From Diphasiastrum complanatum (Eukaryota; Streptophyta; Lycopodiopsida; Lycopodiales; Lycopodiaceae): a DNA stretch of 64,000 nt. A program made the translations under genes and the position numbers. A model generated the notes under the pieces. The model did not search any database. It worked only from the letters and a program-made list of their open reading frames with translations, and was not told the origin of the DNA. The DNA lies in the NCBI GenBank assembly GCA_029204225.1, contig CM055108.1:14904722-14968721 (forward strand). The letters are read 5' to 3'. Positions 10,416-25,400 of the stretch are shown piece after piece; positions within the stretch are counted from its first letter, which is position 1; each line of letters starts with the position of its first letter.

Positions 10416-13400
10416 CTGTTTCAAGCCATTTCCTATGCATAAGTCCAAGCAGGCTCTACTGGAGCATTGAATCAGGTTATGTGTGAATGGTTTGACCTGC
10501 CTTCCTCAAGATCAATGAAATGAATTGACACAAGGGCTCACATAGCTCAGCTAGAGAATCCTATCATGAGCTTCACACCACAATCACTTGAGACTTGGCA
10601 ATCTAAACCCACAGCTAGACTAATGACAATCTTCCATTCAAATCTAAGTAATATATGTAACAACTCCATGGCAAGTCACTATAGTTTGTCTCACTTCTGC
10701 TTCAAAAAGCTTAAAGAGCTGATATAAACCTGCTGATGAACTTGTTGCTGCTGCTGTTGAGGCCCCCTGTGTAAATACATATTTGCAGGCACTACAGGGA
10801 TGTTTGCTTGAGCATTTACATTGAATGTGCCCATGCTTGTATTCTGCATTCTTTGGATTCCAACGATCGGCATCTGTTGGTGTGGGCGAGCTGTAGCCCC
10901 TACAGGGGCAGCTGTAGCAGAAGCTGAAGTTGCGGCTGCTGAATTTGAAGATGGTATCTAAAAAATACATTCAAGCAAGTGAGTTTCTAAAATATAACCT
11001 AAATGAGGTCAGGTAGAAAGAATATATTGCACAAGAACTCCAAGTGACTCTTAAATACTAGCTTGCATGAAAGTCCGAGGAAAATTCATGAAAAATATTT
11101 AAATTCTCTAGCTGCTTAAAGAGTATCACTTGAGAAGATTGAGTGGAACTAATTCCATCAAAATCCGTGGAGGCGTCAACAGGTCGAGCAGGGTAAACAA
11201 CGATCTTCTCACCAGGCTGGCCTGGGACAAGTGCACTGACAAATGATTTCACACATTCCCATTGTCAAAGTAAGAAAATAAAGATTCTTTTCTTTTCAAA
11301 TTTTTACAAAATCTTTTCTGGAGAATATATTGCACACTCATGAAAGGAATGGCCAATCGACTACATTTTCAAACGTGCAGCATTGCAAAGCTTTAGTATT
11401 TCAGTTAAACACAATAAGCAGCTCTTGCCGAGGCATGTGAAGAATGTAAACAAAAGTTCACTCAATAATTCTGTGCTCAGAAAAGGAAAAGTACGGCAAC
11501 TCACTTGCGGCCAGGTAAGGGTTCAGCCCGAAAGTACCTGCAGAGCCACCTGAACCATCAAACCTTTGCAAAAAGCTTTGACATTATTAGCTTTACATGT
11601 TTACATCCTCAATCCTGGAAAATGCCCTTTACAGATGACAAGAAACCCAACCATGTATAGCTTACCTCAGGATTTGGCGATCACCTCTGACACTCACAAT
11701 GATTGAAGTTCCAGAACATATTGAGGTACTATACCAGAAAATGCAATTTAACACAATCCTGACAAATATATCATGCCTTAGAGTAGATGAGCCACTAACT
11801 GATCATCATTTCCTTGACTTTAATCTCTAACAATCAGCATTGCAAAAGGGAAAAGGATTGACATAGCTTCAGGGGGGCAAAAAGAAGCTTCTTTGCACTG
11901 AATGTTATCTCTTAATGTTGCGCCGGCCTCATAGGGCGCTGGGACTTGAGCGGTTTCCCCAACTTAAGTGACACCCAGCATAGATACCCATTCCAAAGAT
12001 TTTCAGGCCTGACATTTTTGGAATTCTTGTGAGCATCAAGCTTCTAGTGAGCTAGCAGGCCTTCCAATGTTCAGATGTAGCTTGTTTTGTAACTTGTTTT
12101 GTGCGCGCACCTTTTGTTCCATTGATAGAACAATTGTAATAAATTTTGTATTTCAGATGCATGTATTGGATGTGTACATTATGGCACGGAGAGATTGTAA
12201 TCCTCCACTTCATTGAGAGCGTGCATCTGTTGTTGATGGTGCTCTTTTGAGTATTGAGAGCGATTTGTGGACCCATTACCTTCCTAGTTCTGAGTGGTCC
12301 AAAGATAGCGGCACAAATCCTGTACGAGGTAGTAGTGAAAAGAGTGAGTATTTAATGTTTTTCTTGCTCTCCACTTTTTGTTCGGAAGGAGGAGTTGTGG
12401 TTGATCTACTATTGGGGACGGGAACGTCTATTTTGGGTGCACGAAAGTGTGGAGTGCACCTATTTGGATTGGATGCTATTTGGCTTCCACGACAAGCACA
12501 AATTCTATAAGTGTGTTGCAAACTAGAAAAAGCAACAATTGGCTTTTTCCCACATGACTAACGAATTATTCAGTGCATTTGCACATTCCCTGAATTCAGG
12601 AAACTAATTATAGCGGAGTTGATGTTGCACACGTGATCGAGGACTACTGGGCCAAACACCCAAGCTATACCCGTGTATTTTACCTTCAAATTTTCAATAC
12701 TTAGTGCTAAGTTATTCATTCAATCAAAATCATAAAATCAACTGGCCACTATTTACCAAGCCACCAAGCCAAAAGTCCATCCATTTACTCCACTCTAGCA
12801 CAATACAGCATCAGCCGGCAAAATGTAAAGTTCTCATAATATATTACAGGTTAATTCAAAATAAACTTGAATGATTGTAGATGATACTTTCACAAATGAG
12901 TGCAAATGCTCACCGTCAAAATGAATATGTGGTTACTGTCGTCTTAAACATAACAATGATAAAATTAAATAATTTGGGTTATGACACTAATACTTCCTAT
13001 TTTGGTTGGATCATACTGGATGACTGAGCAACTGGATCCTCTCTTCACCTTACAGTGTACACATCATAGCTGACCCAAAATATCCTCAAAAAGTTCTAAG
13101 TTTCACCCCCAAATTGAAACTCATTGTTTTCTGGATTAATAGTATTAATTGCAGCGCTTCTGAAAAATTCACAATGACAGCAACAGTACAAGAGAGAAGG
13201 CCACCAAAACATACTCATGTTCTAGAGCTTGTGCAGCAGATATGCGTTTTGTTGGGTCATATCTGCAACATCAAAAGTCAAAGCATCGCTTTCAAATCTA
13301 AATTTGTGAGATTCCAAAGACATGGCAAACACTCGATATTTCAATAATATTGCTTACTCCACAGAAAATTTTCAAAATTCTCAGAAGATAACAGCAAATA

Positions 13401-16400
13401 GGCACCATCAAAAGCAAGGGCCTGTCTTACTCAAGCATACGAGAGAGGAGATCATATGCAGGACTCTTTTGAGACAGCTGGACAACTGTATGCAATCCTG
13501 GATTGTCACTGTCACACATTGATAAGCATTTTTCTGTTTAGAATAATGCCAAACATTACAAATCCTAAAACTCATAATTATAAGAGACAAAAGGTCCGAA
13601 TACAACAGCTGAGTTTAGCAGTAGTAAATACATCTTGTTATCAGGACAGCAAGTACAATAATAAGCTGCAAAATTGATCTGCGCATTCTATGATCCCACT
13701 TCTAACTTCCAACTTTGAATCTCAACCACACACAGAAAAATGTCCAGAATATTAAGATATTGCATGAAATGAGACTACCTGATCATGCAACAGAGCACTA
13801 TGAATGATGAATGAGGAAAAGAAAGAGAAGTCAAAAACTCAAGATTTAACATTCCAGAGGATTTCAAGTTGCATTTCACACCCACCATGAGGTGTGACTT
13901 TGTGTTTATCGAAGACAATGGAAAATAGTTGTTCGCATCCAGGTTTTGAGTACAAGTTCCCTTAAGCCACCTCCAATGAACCAGCAAGATTTGGTCATTT
14001 GCTATCATGATTCTACTTTCAAGTTACCAGCTTAACTATAACAGCTGAGAGTAAGATGATCACATAAAAACCCACCTATCAAATGATGCATCTGCTGAGT
14101 TACAGATATAACTATGGCTAGAGGATACTTTAACTGCAATGTACTTCTTAGAGTGTGATATGAACGTCATCTCTCCTACTTGAACCAAAAAAGATTGTGA
14201 ACCCAGCCAGACACTGTACCATATTCTTGTTCTGTCAAAAACAGAATATAGAAGGAATAAATTGTCTAAATATCATGAATCTCCAAAGCTGGAAGACATC
14301 AAAAGGTGCTGTTGTGTCACAGACAGGAATTTAGTATCCTGATAGCACTAAGTAGGAGGCTGTTAAAGGGAGGGCACAAATGAGGGAAACTGCTCAAGTG
14401 GGCCCTAATACTTACTACTTACGAGCCTTTATACACAAAGGTGGGTCCTAAGGCACAGGTTCAGAGGTCAACTTTGCATTAAAGTCGTTAAGAAGAATAA
14501 ATTAGAGCTAGATGAATATTCAAAGGATGAACTCGATGGTTCCTAAATCTTTTGATCATTCTGCTGGGTCTTGAATGAGGATCTCCTCCATAGTCCTTGA
14601 GCTTGCAATCTTCATTCATGTATGTGCCCACTACCACATGAGATTGCCATACTGTACATTCAGGCCTGAGTTTTTTGTTTACATTACTTCAATTCCGTTG
14701 TAAGATAATGCAATTGAGCTTGCTCCTGACATAATTATAATAATTCCTTTCCCAAGTTGCTGTTACTTTTGCTTTAAATTGTTTATAGTTTAGTTGGTTT
14801 TGCTACTAGATACATTATTTCCTTAGGCAAATGAACAATTTAGTATCAGAGCATCCCGATCTTCTGCATGCATTCTAGATTCAGCACGGTCTTCTGTTGC
14901 TACTATCACTGTTTGCTGTCCTTATTCTTTGCTGAGTAATCAATCTGATAGAACACTTACTGATTTGATAGAGCTCAGATTCAGATATCGTGATTCTAAT
15001 TCTTATCTGATGTAGATTTATTAGTCTTCTGTTTTCTCTTGTATGTCCTCATTTGCATGGCAGACTGAACCCCGACCTCACTCGGACGAAAGGAACTCCT
15101 AACCAACTCGCTATTAATTGCAGGACTTAGATTCACTAGTCGTCTCATACTCTGTTTTGCCTAAACTTCTTGCACAATCATTATTGATTAATGACTTGTG
15201 CTTGTACAACGTTTCATTACAACCCACTATTGACCTAATACATCAGGATGAGCAGGGGCATTGTATCCTTTGCTTCAGTATCTTGGTCACAGTATAAGAC
15301 TTGACAGGGACATATGTGGCAGTTTGCTATTCTCCAACATAGTCTTCAGCTTTTGCAAATAGTACGGGCTCTCCTTATATTAATCTATCCTCGGACATTC
15401 TCCTCTATTCTGAGCATGGTCATGTACTTCTTGCTGGAGACTTCAACGCCAGGACATCGTCTAGACAGACAGAGTTTCATACAGTCATTGATGACCCTTT
15501 GCAAATGCATGCCTTGGATAGCATGGATATGGGAATTGACAGGATATTTGCTATATTGGTGGCCCAGTTTCTACATGTGTTACAAGACCGTAACTTGACC
15601 TAACCTATCATTACTTCTAGGTGCAGCCAAAGGACAGTGTGAATCAGTGGCATGCATGCATACCATGCAGTAGGTATGCCCATGCAGAGACATGCATGAT
15701 AGTTAGGAGCCATGCAGTCCTTCAACAATGGACTGGGACTCCTCATGCATCAGTAATCCATGCATGCAACATGAACGGTTAGTGTCAGTTGCAACTGTCA
15801 CCTACCGCATGCAAACCCACAATGGGCTAGGAGGAGCATTCTATAAGAGAATGCATTGGCTGGGTGGATCAGACTAGCTTTGCCTTTCCCTGTGGTCATG
15901 CTGTTCCTAACACTGGGTACCAGAGCCATAGCCATCCTTGCCTATACAGTGTATTAGCCTCTGGTGCTATTAGTCAAGTGAATTTGGAGTCAAGGTAGAG
16001 AAAGATTGGCGCACTTTTTCCAGCCTTCCACAGCGCTCTTCTGGAGGGGATTTTCCAGCGATTTCAGAGAGCTAGAGGGGCGCATCTGTTTCAGCCTCTC
16101 CAGCGCACTTCTTCCATAACTTTTGGGCACATTCAAATCAGCTATTAGCACCCTCTTTGCAGGTTTTCCAGCTCACTTCCAAGGGGGAATTTTTAGCGAT
16201 TTTTAGCACACTTCCATAGTGGTTTTTGAGTACCCAATTTGAGGGCAATTTGCAGTAGTCCACCGCTCACCTTCAGTTCTGAAACCAGCGCTGCTCCAGT
16301 AACCTATTCCAAGTAAAATCTTCAGCATCTTCCCACGTGTTTTCAGCGCCCAAACTGCAAGAAAAACCAGCGATTTTTGGAAGCTAAATCAGCATGAGAC

Positions 16401-19400
16401 GTCCAGCTAAAATTAGTGCTTTATCAATTGATTTTTCTAGCAAGGTTCAGCGCTCCTTTTTCTGGTTTTCCAGTGCACTCTGAGAGGGTGCTTTCTAGAG
16501 TGTTTCCACAATCATTTTGGGCGCCTTTCAGCCAGCCCCAACCAGCGTTTCAGGCCTACCATAATCCATACTATCAAAGGAGGATTGGGCAACATGCAAT
16601 CCAGGTATAGTGCATGCAATAGTTCAGCAGAAGACGTCTTGCTTTTCAACCAGATTGAAGACCTTTGCATGCAGTTCAAAGCTCCTGTTCCAGCAAGCTG
16701 CAGCAAAGAACAAAGTTTCCAGATCAACGTTCAAAGAGGCTAAGGGAATATCTTGGTGCTCCATTGGCAACTGGCCTCAATCAGAACTAAGTTCTTGTCC
16801 TCTCCTTCTTTCAGTTTCTTTTACATCTAAGCTTTCATCTTCGAACTCTGAAATGAAATGACGACTCCCGAGGAAATCTAGTTTCCCCAGGAAGAGCCAT
16901 AGACAAGCTCGAAGAAGAAGCCATTTGTTTTCAACAACGAAAGAGAGCAATGGACATAGATGAGGAGTATGAAATGTTTAACAGAGGAATTTGCGTCTAA
17001 AGAACGGTCTCAGCAATTACAAACCGAAGTAGCAGATTTAAAACAAACTTTAGCCAGCATGCAAACTAAACAGGATAAATCGCTTGCCAATCTTAAAAGT
17101 TTGTTTGGCAGCCTCATCAAAGACTCTTCCGTAGCCCCTACTCCTCCAATCTCAGTCCCTAGTACATCTCAGTTACCTGTATCTCCCGCAGTTCCCACTA
17201 ATCCAGGAGATACTAGACCAAACCCCAGCACGTTTTAAGGATTTAAAACCACCAACTTTTCATGAGAAAGAGAAAGATAGAAACACATACATACTTCAAA
17301 CTTTTCTTAGCAAGTGGAAAAACATACATGCACTGAAACAAATCCCTGACCACTTGCACACCTTGAAAGCTAGCCTGTCCTTGGGTCCCATGGCCTAGAA
17401 GTGCTGGCTGAACCTCCAGGAGATTGAGCAAACACCCCAATCATGGAAGGTTTTCGAGGAAGCTTTCCTACAAGAGTTCTTGCCTGCTAACGAACTTGAT
17501 AGGGCTTGGGAAGCTTGGGAGAGATTAGTCATGGACAAGTCCCTAACCCAGTATATCTCTTAATATAGGGAATCCATCCTTAAGCTAGCATAGGCGACTA
17601 TCAGAAAGTCATGGGCTTTGCCCGTGGGCTCCGAGATGAGTAAATACAAAGAAATTCACCCACTACCCTTGAATAGGCCATAAAGTTTGCCCAAATCTAT
17701 GATGATTCAGTGGGCAGGCAACAGGCCAAACAACCTAATTCTAAGCAGTTTTCTCAGATAGCTTCTCCATTCAAGAAAAAGTCTTTAAACGAAAGAAATT
17801 TGATAAGTCTAATCAAAATGAGGGCCCTCTGAAACACCCAATAGTAATTCAATTGTTACAAATAGCAGATTATGAGAAACCTAAACCGTTGTGTTTTGTT
17901 TGCATGGGTAAAGGGCACACAGTCAAACACTGTCCTAAAGGACCATTTAATAAAAAGAAAGATAATAAGCAAGTACACCTAGTTCAGACTTGTTTCCCCA
18001 CTGATTCGGCAGCTACCGAATTAGAGGTGTTTCATGAAGACCATGAGCACCATTGCTAGTTAACCTCTACAATGCTAGGGAGACCCTCCAGTGTTACTAA
18101 ATTCTAATTACTGATTTATGACAATTTGTAATATGATATATCTTGATTCTAGACTCAAGATTGATCATTGAAGATTCTAGTATCATGATTCATGATTCAT
18201 CTATGATCTTACATAATACATCTATTACAATTTACGTTCATGGTTCGTAGCTACTAGCTAGTAGTTAATAGTTATGTTCATTGATCAGGTTTGCGTTTAT
18301 GTTCAAAGGCTTGGAACGACTATTGAAAGTTCATGCAAGCTTGAGGCAGATGGTTGTTTCGAACAAGTGGGTGCACTGGGGGCCATCATAAGAGCCCAAG
18401 GGCAGGAGGTTCGAGTTGGTTGTGCTCTCATCTACATTTTGGGATGAGGCACGATCCATTATTGTGGGCCTAGAGCCTATCTACATTGTCTTGCGCCTTA
18501 CAGATCGAGAGGGTTCCACATTGGGCCTTCTATATGAGTTTATGGACAGGTTGGGCAAGCAGCTACAACAATGTACGACCATTAGCCTCGAGAGGTATAG
18601 ATTTTATAATACTCCTAGGTCCTAACTCCTGGGACCTGAGTCAGTCCTTGGTATTTTGAAACTTTATTTTTCGTGTCACATTTGTGAACTCTTAATATTT
18701 GAAACTTGAAACTTGACTTTTCAACTAACAAAAGCATGTCATTCAAATGTTCACGCTTGAGGAGATCCAGCACCTCTAGCGAAGTAGATGGGAGTGGTTT
18801 CATCACCCCTTGCATGCCATGGCCCACATACTCCATCCATTGTGGAGGACTGAGCATCGGTACGATGATCAAGAGCTCAGAGATGGCTGGATGCATATGT
18901 CTCTTGGATTTATCCTGATGTACACGAGCAGGATAAGCTCTTGCATGAGCTTCACATATTCAGGCAGGAGTGTTACGAGCTCGTGACCAGTGCCGAACCC
19001 TAGAGAACAGAGAAGGTCAGATACCACAGTCAGGGTCGTGTCCAGCGTACACGACCAACAGGGCAAGACAGTGTGAGTAGTGTGCCCCAGCACGGTCCAC
19101 ACTCCCCGGTCATGGAAGGCCTTTGAAGAAGCCTTCCTAAGAGAATTTCTACCGGAAAATGAACTTGATAAAGCCTGGGAAGCTTGGGAGAAAACAGTAA
19201 TGGACAAGTCCCTAATCCAATATATCTTGCAGTATCAAGAAGCAATTTTAAAAATTAAAAATATGGATGATTATCAAAAAATCAGGGGATTTGCCCGTGG
19301 CCTCAAGGATGAATATAAAGTAGAGGTCCAAAGAAACTCGCCTACTACCCTTGAGCAAGCTCTCAGATATGCTCAAATCTAAGATGATTCAGTGGGTAGG

Positions 19401-22400
19401 AAGAGGACGAGACAGCAACCCCTTTCTGAGCAGCCTCCTCAAAAAGGCTTTCAATTTAAAACGAAATTTTTAAAAAGAAAGAAAGAAGATAAAATTAAAG
19501 GTGAAGCTCCTCAGAAACGCCCTTCGCTCATATAGCCCTTAAAACCAGAAGATTTTGAGAAAGTCAAACAAGAACGTTTGTGCTTTGTGTGCATGGGCAA
19601 GGGACACACAGTCAAACAGTGTCCCAAGGGGCCTTTCACTAAGAAAGATAAAAAGGATAAAAAACAAGTTCATCTTGTTCAGACTATAAGTTTCCTTAGT
19701 GACTCGGCAGCTTCCGAGATTAAAGTGTATCATGAAGATCATGAACATTGTTGCCAGCTGACCTCTGCAATGCTAGCGAGACCCTTCGGCTTTGGGCCGC
19801 ATGACCTAGTACGTATGCATGGGAAAGTTGGTAACCAGTAAGCTAGAGTTATGGTTGATGATGGGGCAACCCATAATTTCATCAACTACACCCTGGTTAA
19901 AAAACTTAAACTTCCAAAAGTACCTAGTCAGCATAGGTACATAGTTTCACTAGCTAAGGGTGAAGATAAGAAAATCTGGGAAACTATGGTAAGTAACTTA
20001 AATCTTGGTATTCAGGGGTACCAAGATGAAATAAACTTTCAAATAATGCACCTGGATCGCACAAACATTGTTCTCGGGAGAGATTGGCTCTACAGTTTAA
20101 GACCTTCCCTCCACAGAAATTATTAGGAGAACACCCTTAGCTTTCAGTATAAAGGCCGAGAGATCCAGTTGCATGGGGAGCATGATGTTCCCAACAGCCC
20201 TATGGTCTGCAGTTCAGAGCTCTGTCAGCTAATCGGAGACGACGACCATCAGGTATTCTTATGTGACTTTCAGTTTATTCCTGAAGTTTCTATTTCCAGT
20301 TCTTTAAAGCAGAAAATCAGTAAATTAGAAATTTTATTGTCTAAATTTAAAGATGTTTTTCCTGAAGATTTGCCACATGGTTGAAGAAATAACTAGGCAA
20401 TTAACAGATTATCTTGGGAAAGGCCAAATTCAGACCAGTAGTTCACCATGGGCCTCACCAGTCCTTTTGGTGAAAAAGAAAGAGGGGTCTATGCGTCTTT
20501 GCGTAGATTACAGAGCCTTCAATAAAGTCACAATTAAGAATAAATACCCTATGCCTCGGGCAGACGAGTTGTTTGATCAACTCGACGGGGCTAAGTTTTT
20601 CAGTAAAATAGACCTCAGATCGGAATATCATCAAGTCCGTATAAAATCGGAAGATGTCCCGAAAACAGCCTTTAGGACTCGTCATGGTCACATTATCTCA
20701 GCAGATAGGATTAAGATGGACCCGAACAAGGTTAAAGCCATACTCAGTTGGCTGAGACCTCAGAATATTTTGGAATACAGACGATTTGTCAAGGAATATG
20801 CTTAGATAGCAGTTCCCACGACAAATCTTCTTAAGGGGAAGGGAAAGGAGTTCATTTGGGAGTCCGCACAGCAGGAGAGCTTTGATGCTCTCAAAAACAG
20901 CCTTAGCTACAGCACCAGTTTTAAAAGTCGTCGACCCCAATCAGCCATTTGTGGTCGAAACAGATGCTAGCGACTTTGCAGTTGGTGCTGTACTAACTCA
21001 AGGCGGACGACCAGTTGCGTTCGAGAGTAAAACACTCGAGCCAGCCCAAACTAGGTACAGTGCCTATGAAAATGAACTCTTTTCTATAGTCCATGCCCTT
21101 AAGACTTGGAGGCATTATTTGTATCGTGCCAACTTTGAGGTCTTGACAGACCATGAAAGTCTCAGATACCTTTGCAATCAACCTGAGCTTAGAGGTCGGG
21201 AAGCTCGTTGGGCAGAGTTGATGCAAGAGTTTGATATGTCTGTCAGATATAGACGGGGGTAATTCAATACAGTAGCAGATGCCCTTAGCAGAATGCCTAT
21301 GATAAACGAGCTCAGTTTTACTCAGATTCGTAATGAGTTACTCAAGTCCTTAAGAGGGAAATGCCAGCATGATGCATTCTTCTCTACTATCTGGAACTCA
21401 GTCCAGAGCAAACAGTTACAGACTCCAGAACCAGTTCTCGGGGCTGGTACCAGTTCATCCAAGAATACGGCAGCTTCCGTTGAGGATGATGATGAGTCCG
21501 AGTATACATCAGATGACGTTGAGGATTCTGAGCCTGTATTACCCAAGCAAACCCTAGTGGTTGAGGGTTAGTTGACTCAAGGATTCAAATGGAAACAGTA
21601 TTCCATTCAGGATGAGTACTTGCTCTATAGAGATAGAGTATGTGTCCCCAATTTAGAGGATTATAGGCAGGAGGTCCTATATGAGTGTCATGACAATCCT
21701 AGTGCGGGGCACCCAGGCATACAGAAGACCTATGAGCTTCTTCGTAGGCAATTTTTCTGGCCCAGTATGAAAAAGCACGTCCAACAATATGTAACCAGTT
21801 GCCAGAAATGTCAAGTAAACAAAGCAGAGCGCTTAAAGGCAGGAGGGTTGTTGCAGCCCTTAGATATACCAGCTGGTACATGGGAGAGTATCTCCATGGA
21901 TTTTATAGTAGGCCTACCTAAAACCCAAAAGGGTAATGAGGTGGGCCCGCACAGTTGAGGCAGGGTAACATAATCTAATCCATGGTCAACCATCATGGCA
22001 ATTTGAATTTTGCCAATGTTAAGTTTTATTATTTGGCTTGAAGAAAAGTCGGGTCCAACCTCACATACCTGGCCAGCTCGACTCTTTCACGAGGTGAAGC
22101 CTCCAGATCCAAATGAAGTACATATTAGTTTCTTGGATGATATAGAGCTTGCAAAGCCCTTTTCAGTCTGTTGCTATCACCTTTCGTCCCTGACATTAAA
22201 TATGCTACGCTTGGTGGACCGGCAACACTAGAAGGTTGTGCTGGAAGTAATTTGGATTCCACAAATAGTTTTGAAAATGCTAATGGATATTAAGGAGCTG
22301 GCTAGCAACGGAAAGAGAAAATTTCTCACCAAAAGTTACTATTTTGTTTTGTTTTGCAATTTGTGGTCTTGACGCCTCTTTGAACTTTCAACTTTGACCA

Positions 22401-25400
22401 AGCCAGCTGCGCCATGTGTCATGGTGGATGAAGTTTGGGGTTGATGTTCCCAGATTGCGCCGCCTTTCCATTAGGATCCTCTCGCAAGATTGCACTACAG
22501 TTGCTTGTGAGAGGAATTGGAGTGTTCATTGTTTGATTCACACGAAGAAGAGGAACTGACTCTCATCTATGCAGCTGGAGAGATTAATGTACGTACACAC
22601 CAACTTGAGACTTTTGACTAGACTCCAGAGCACCCCATGGCCAATCCAGGTAAAACTTTGGACGTTGAACTAGTAACTACTAAGTTCTAACTACATCAAA
22701 TTTACTCTCTCGTTGACCGTGGTCTCTATCATTATGGGGCTCTCTACGTTTTTAAAATTGTGGATCTTCGTTCTAAACTTCTATCTAATGCCCGTTATTC
22801 TCACATTGGTGGTCACTATGGTTTCCAAAAGTCCTTTGCCCGACTTAACCCTCATTTCTATTGGCCTTGTATGTGATTTGATCTAGCCACTCTTATTCAA
22901 AATTGTACTTTTTGCACATACAATAAGTGTTCTCATGTCTCCTTGTCTTTTACAGCATTGGTCGATTCCACATCACCAATGGCCCAATATACCCATGGAT
23001 TTTATACTAGGTCCTCATCACCCACAACGTGCACATGACACTTGCTTTTTTGTGGTTAATCAATTTTCCGTACAAGCACATTCTATTTCTGTGAAGTCTA
23101 CCCATACATTTAAGCAATGTGCTCATATTTTCTTATCTGATTTTTTTTTAGCTTACACGACCTTCATCCTTCTATTCTTAATGCTCGTTTCACTTCTGGT
23201 TATTGAAAAGAACTCATGCGTATTTTCAATGAAATTAACTTATCATTCGTCTTTTGATGGTCATTCTGAAGTGTTGGATCGTATTTTAGAAGATGATTTA
23301 CGTAATTTTGTCTCACCTTTTGGTCAAGATTGGGATCAACACTTGTATTTTGTAGAATACAATCATAACAACTCTGTTAGTAGTAGCATTGGCGTGTCTC
23401 CTTTCTACTGGTCAATGGCTACTCACCCGCTCTTCAGCATATACCACCATCCCTTCATGATGTTCCACTTGCTTTATCGTCCTTTCTTGCTAACTCTCAT
23501 GATTGTATTTTGCAAGCACAACATCACCTGACACATGCAGCTTTTTCCGCACAAATTCAACTTTTGCAATGAGACCACTAGCACAAAATTATAACTCATG
23601 AAAGAAAAAGACAAACAACGATGCAAAAGTAGCTCTATTTAAAAAGTCGAAGCCCACATTGAGCCAACAATGTCTTGAAACGGGGGGAGTGTTATGGACA
23701 TACATTGCATAGTCCATATTTCTATTTTATGGCCAGATGAGTACCCAAAACTCACTAGGGTCTCAATTGTTTTTACAGGCCTAATTTGTTATTTTTTAAC
23801 CCCCTTTATGTAGATAAGCCTATTTCAATGGATAAGGCTAAATGCTGTAATTTGGAACATTCTAAATTCATTCCATTTCAATAAAAAATAAGGGCCAGGA
23901 ATCTACCATTTCTTAGATTATGAGTTCAGCATCATGAGCTTCTTGTAGGAGAATTCTATGTTTTTGGAGATCTTAGTTGAAGATCTGCCTGAGCTATCAG
24001 CAGCCATTGTTGATCATCAAATTTTCATAATTGGAGATTGTTTTTGTGAATGCTTTTTGTTATCTTATGCTTCATTTGATACCAACATTTGTGATTAAGT
24101 TCATAAGAAAGGATGAAAACTTTTCACGCAATGGAAGCTTCATCCCAAATAAGAGAATTGTGGTGTTGGCATTATATAACTTCAGGGATTCAGAGTCCAG
24201 ACCTTGATAACAAAAATTCCTAATGTACAAGTGTGAAGTTTGGGAGGTAGCATCCCTCACACAAAAGAGGTGGAGGTTGAAAGAATTCGGAGGTTTTTGA
24301 CTCCCTACATAGGAAAAACAAACTGCAACTTAACCAATTCTTTTAGCTAAGACCAATCTTCATTTGACAGACCATGGCTATAATTAGAGTGATCCATGCA
24401 TTGAAAGGGTTAAAAGCTTGCCAAAAGAGAGGCTCTCAATGATGATGGTTGAAAACAGCAAGTAACCTCAACGACTTTGTAGTGGATGGTGGATTGATAT
24501 TCAGGAACGATTTTATGAACAGAAAGTCCAGTGAGATGAATGGCCAAAAGACCGTCATAAGTGAAGTACAGCTGAAATTTTGTCTTTCAAGCTCTATAAA
24601 AACAGCCTCATCCTTTGGTTAGCTAAAGCCTAAAGGATATGCTCAAAAGCTACTCGGTTTTTTTTTGAGAAATAAAAACCTTCTGCATGATTATATAGAA
24701 ACTCTGCTTTGATTAGGAAAATTTTGCTGCATTAAAAGCTTAGAAAATTCATCCTATTGAGTTGCTGAAAGAGGCATTGCTGAAATAATCATTCAAAAAA
24801 AACTGTTCACCTTTTATAAAGCACCAACACACACGACAATTGAAAATTTGTGAAAAGCATTCACAATGATTCAAATACGCACTATTTATGGCCTTGAATA
24901 AGTGATTTGTTCTGCTGCCAATGTGGTAAATGCCCAATAGTCGGCCACCTATCAGGTGTAGGATGTCCTGCCATAAAGCCACTGTAAGTTGCAAACCTAT
25001 CCACTTTTGAGAAGCTTCATCTGCTGCAATTCTTTCAAGAAAAGGTCAAACATTGGAAACTTTTGATGAACGTACCCAGAACCTTGAAGATTTTGTCAAG
25101 TTGATCAATCTGCAAAAGGAAAACGGAGATAGAGAGCTTAAAAATGTCCAAAATTGCATAAATTCCATAGAAATAAATAAATGGGAGCTTCTAAAGTTAG
25201 TTACTTTGAAATTTTTCAGCAGTTTACACCTATCTAAAAGCAAACATTTCCTACAACTTCAAAGTGAATATAGTCACAATTAAAAGGACTGCTTCAATAA
25301 CTTACACCAGCAAGAATCACTGACATTATCTCCTATGCACATAACAAAGGAAAGCACCTGAAATGGATTTGGACCACTTTTATCTTCTAGCCCTTGAAAC

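Noticed and set aside
14361-14837. Pairing this LTR with the LTR at 15638 as one element
   Set aside because: The two LTRs have different starts, lengths and sequence, and each has its own primer-like site.
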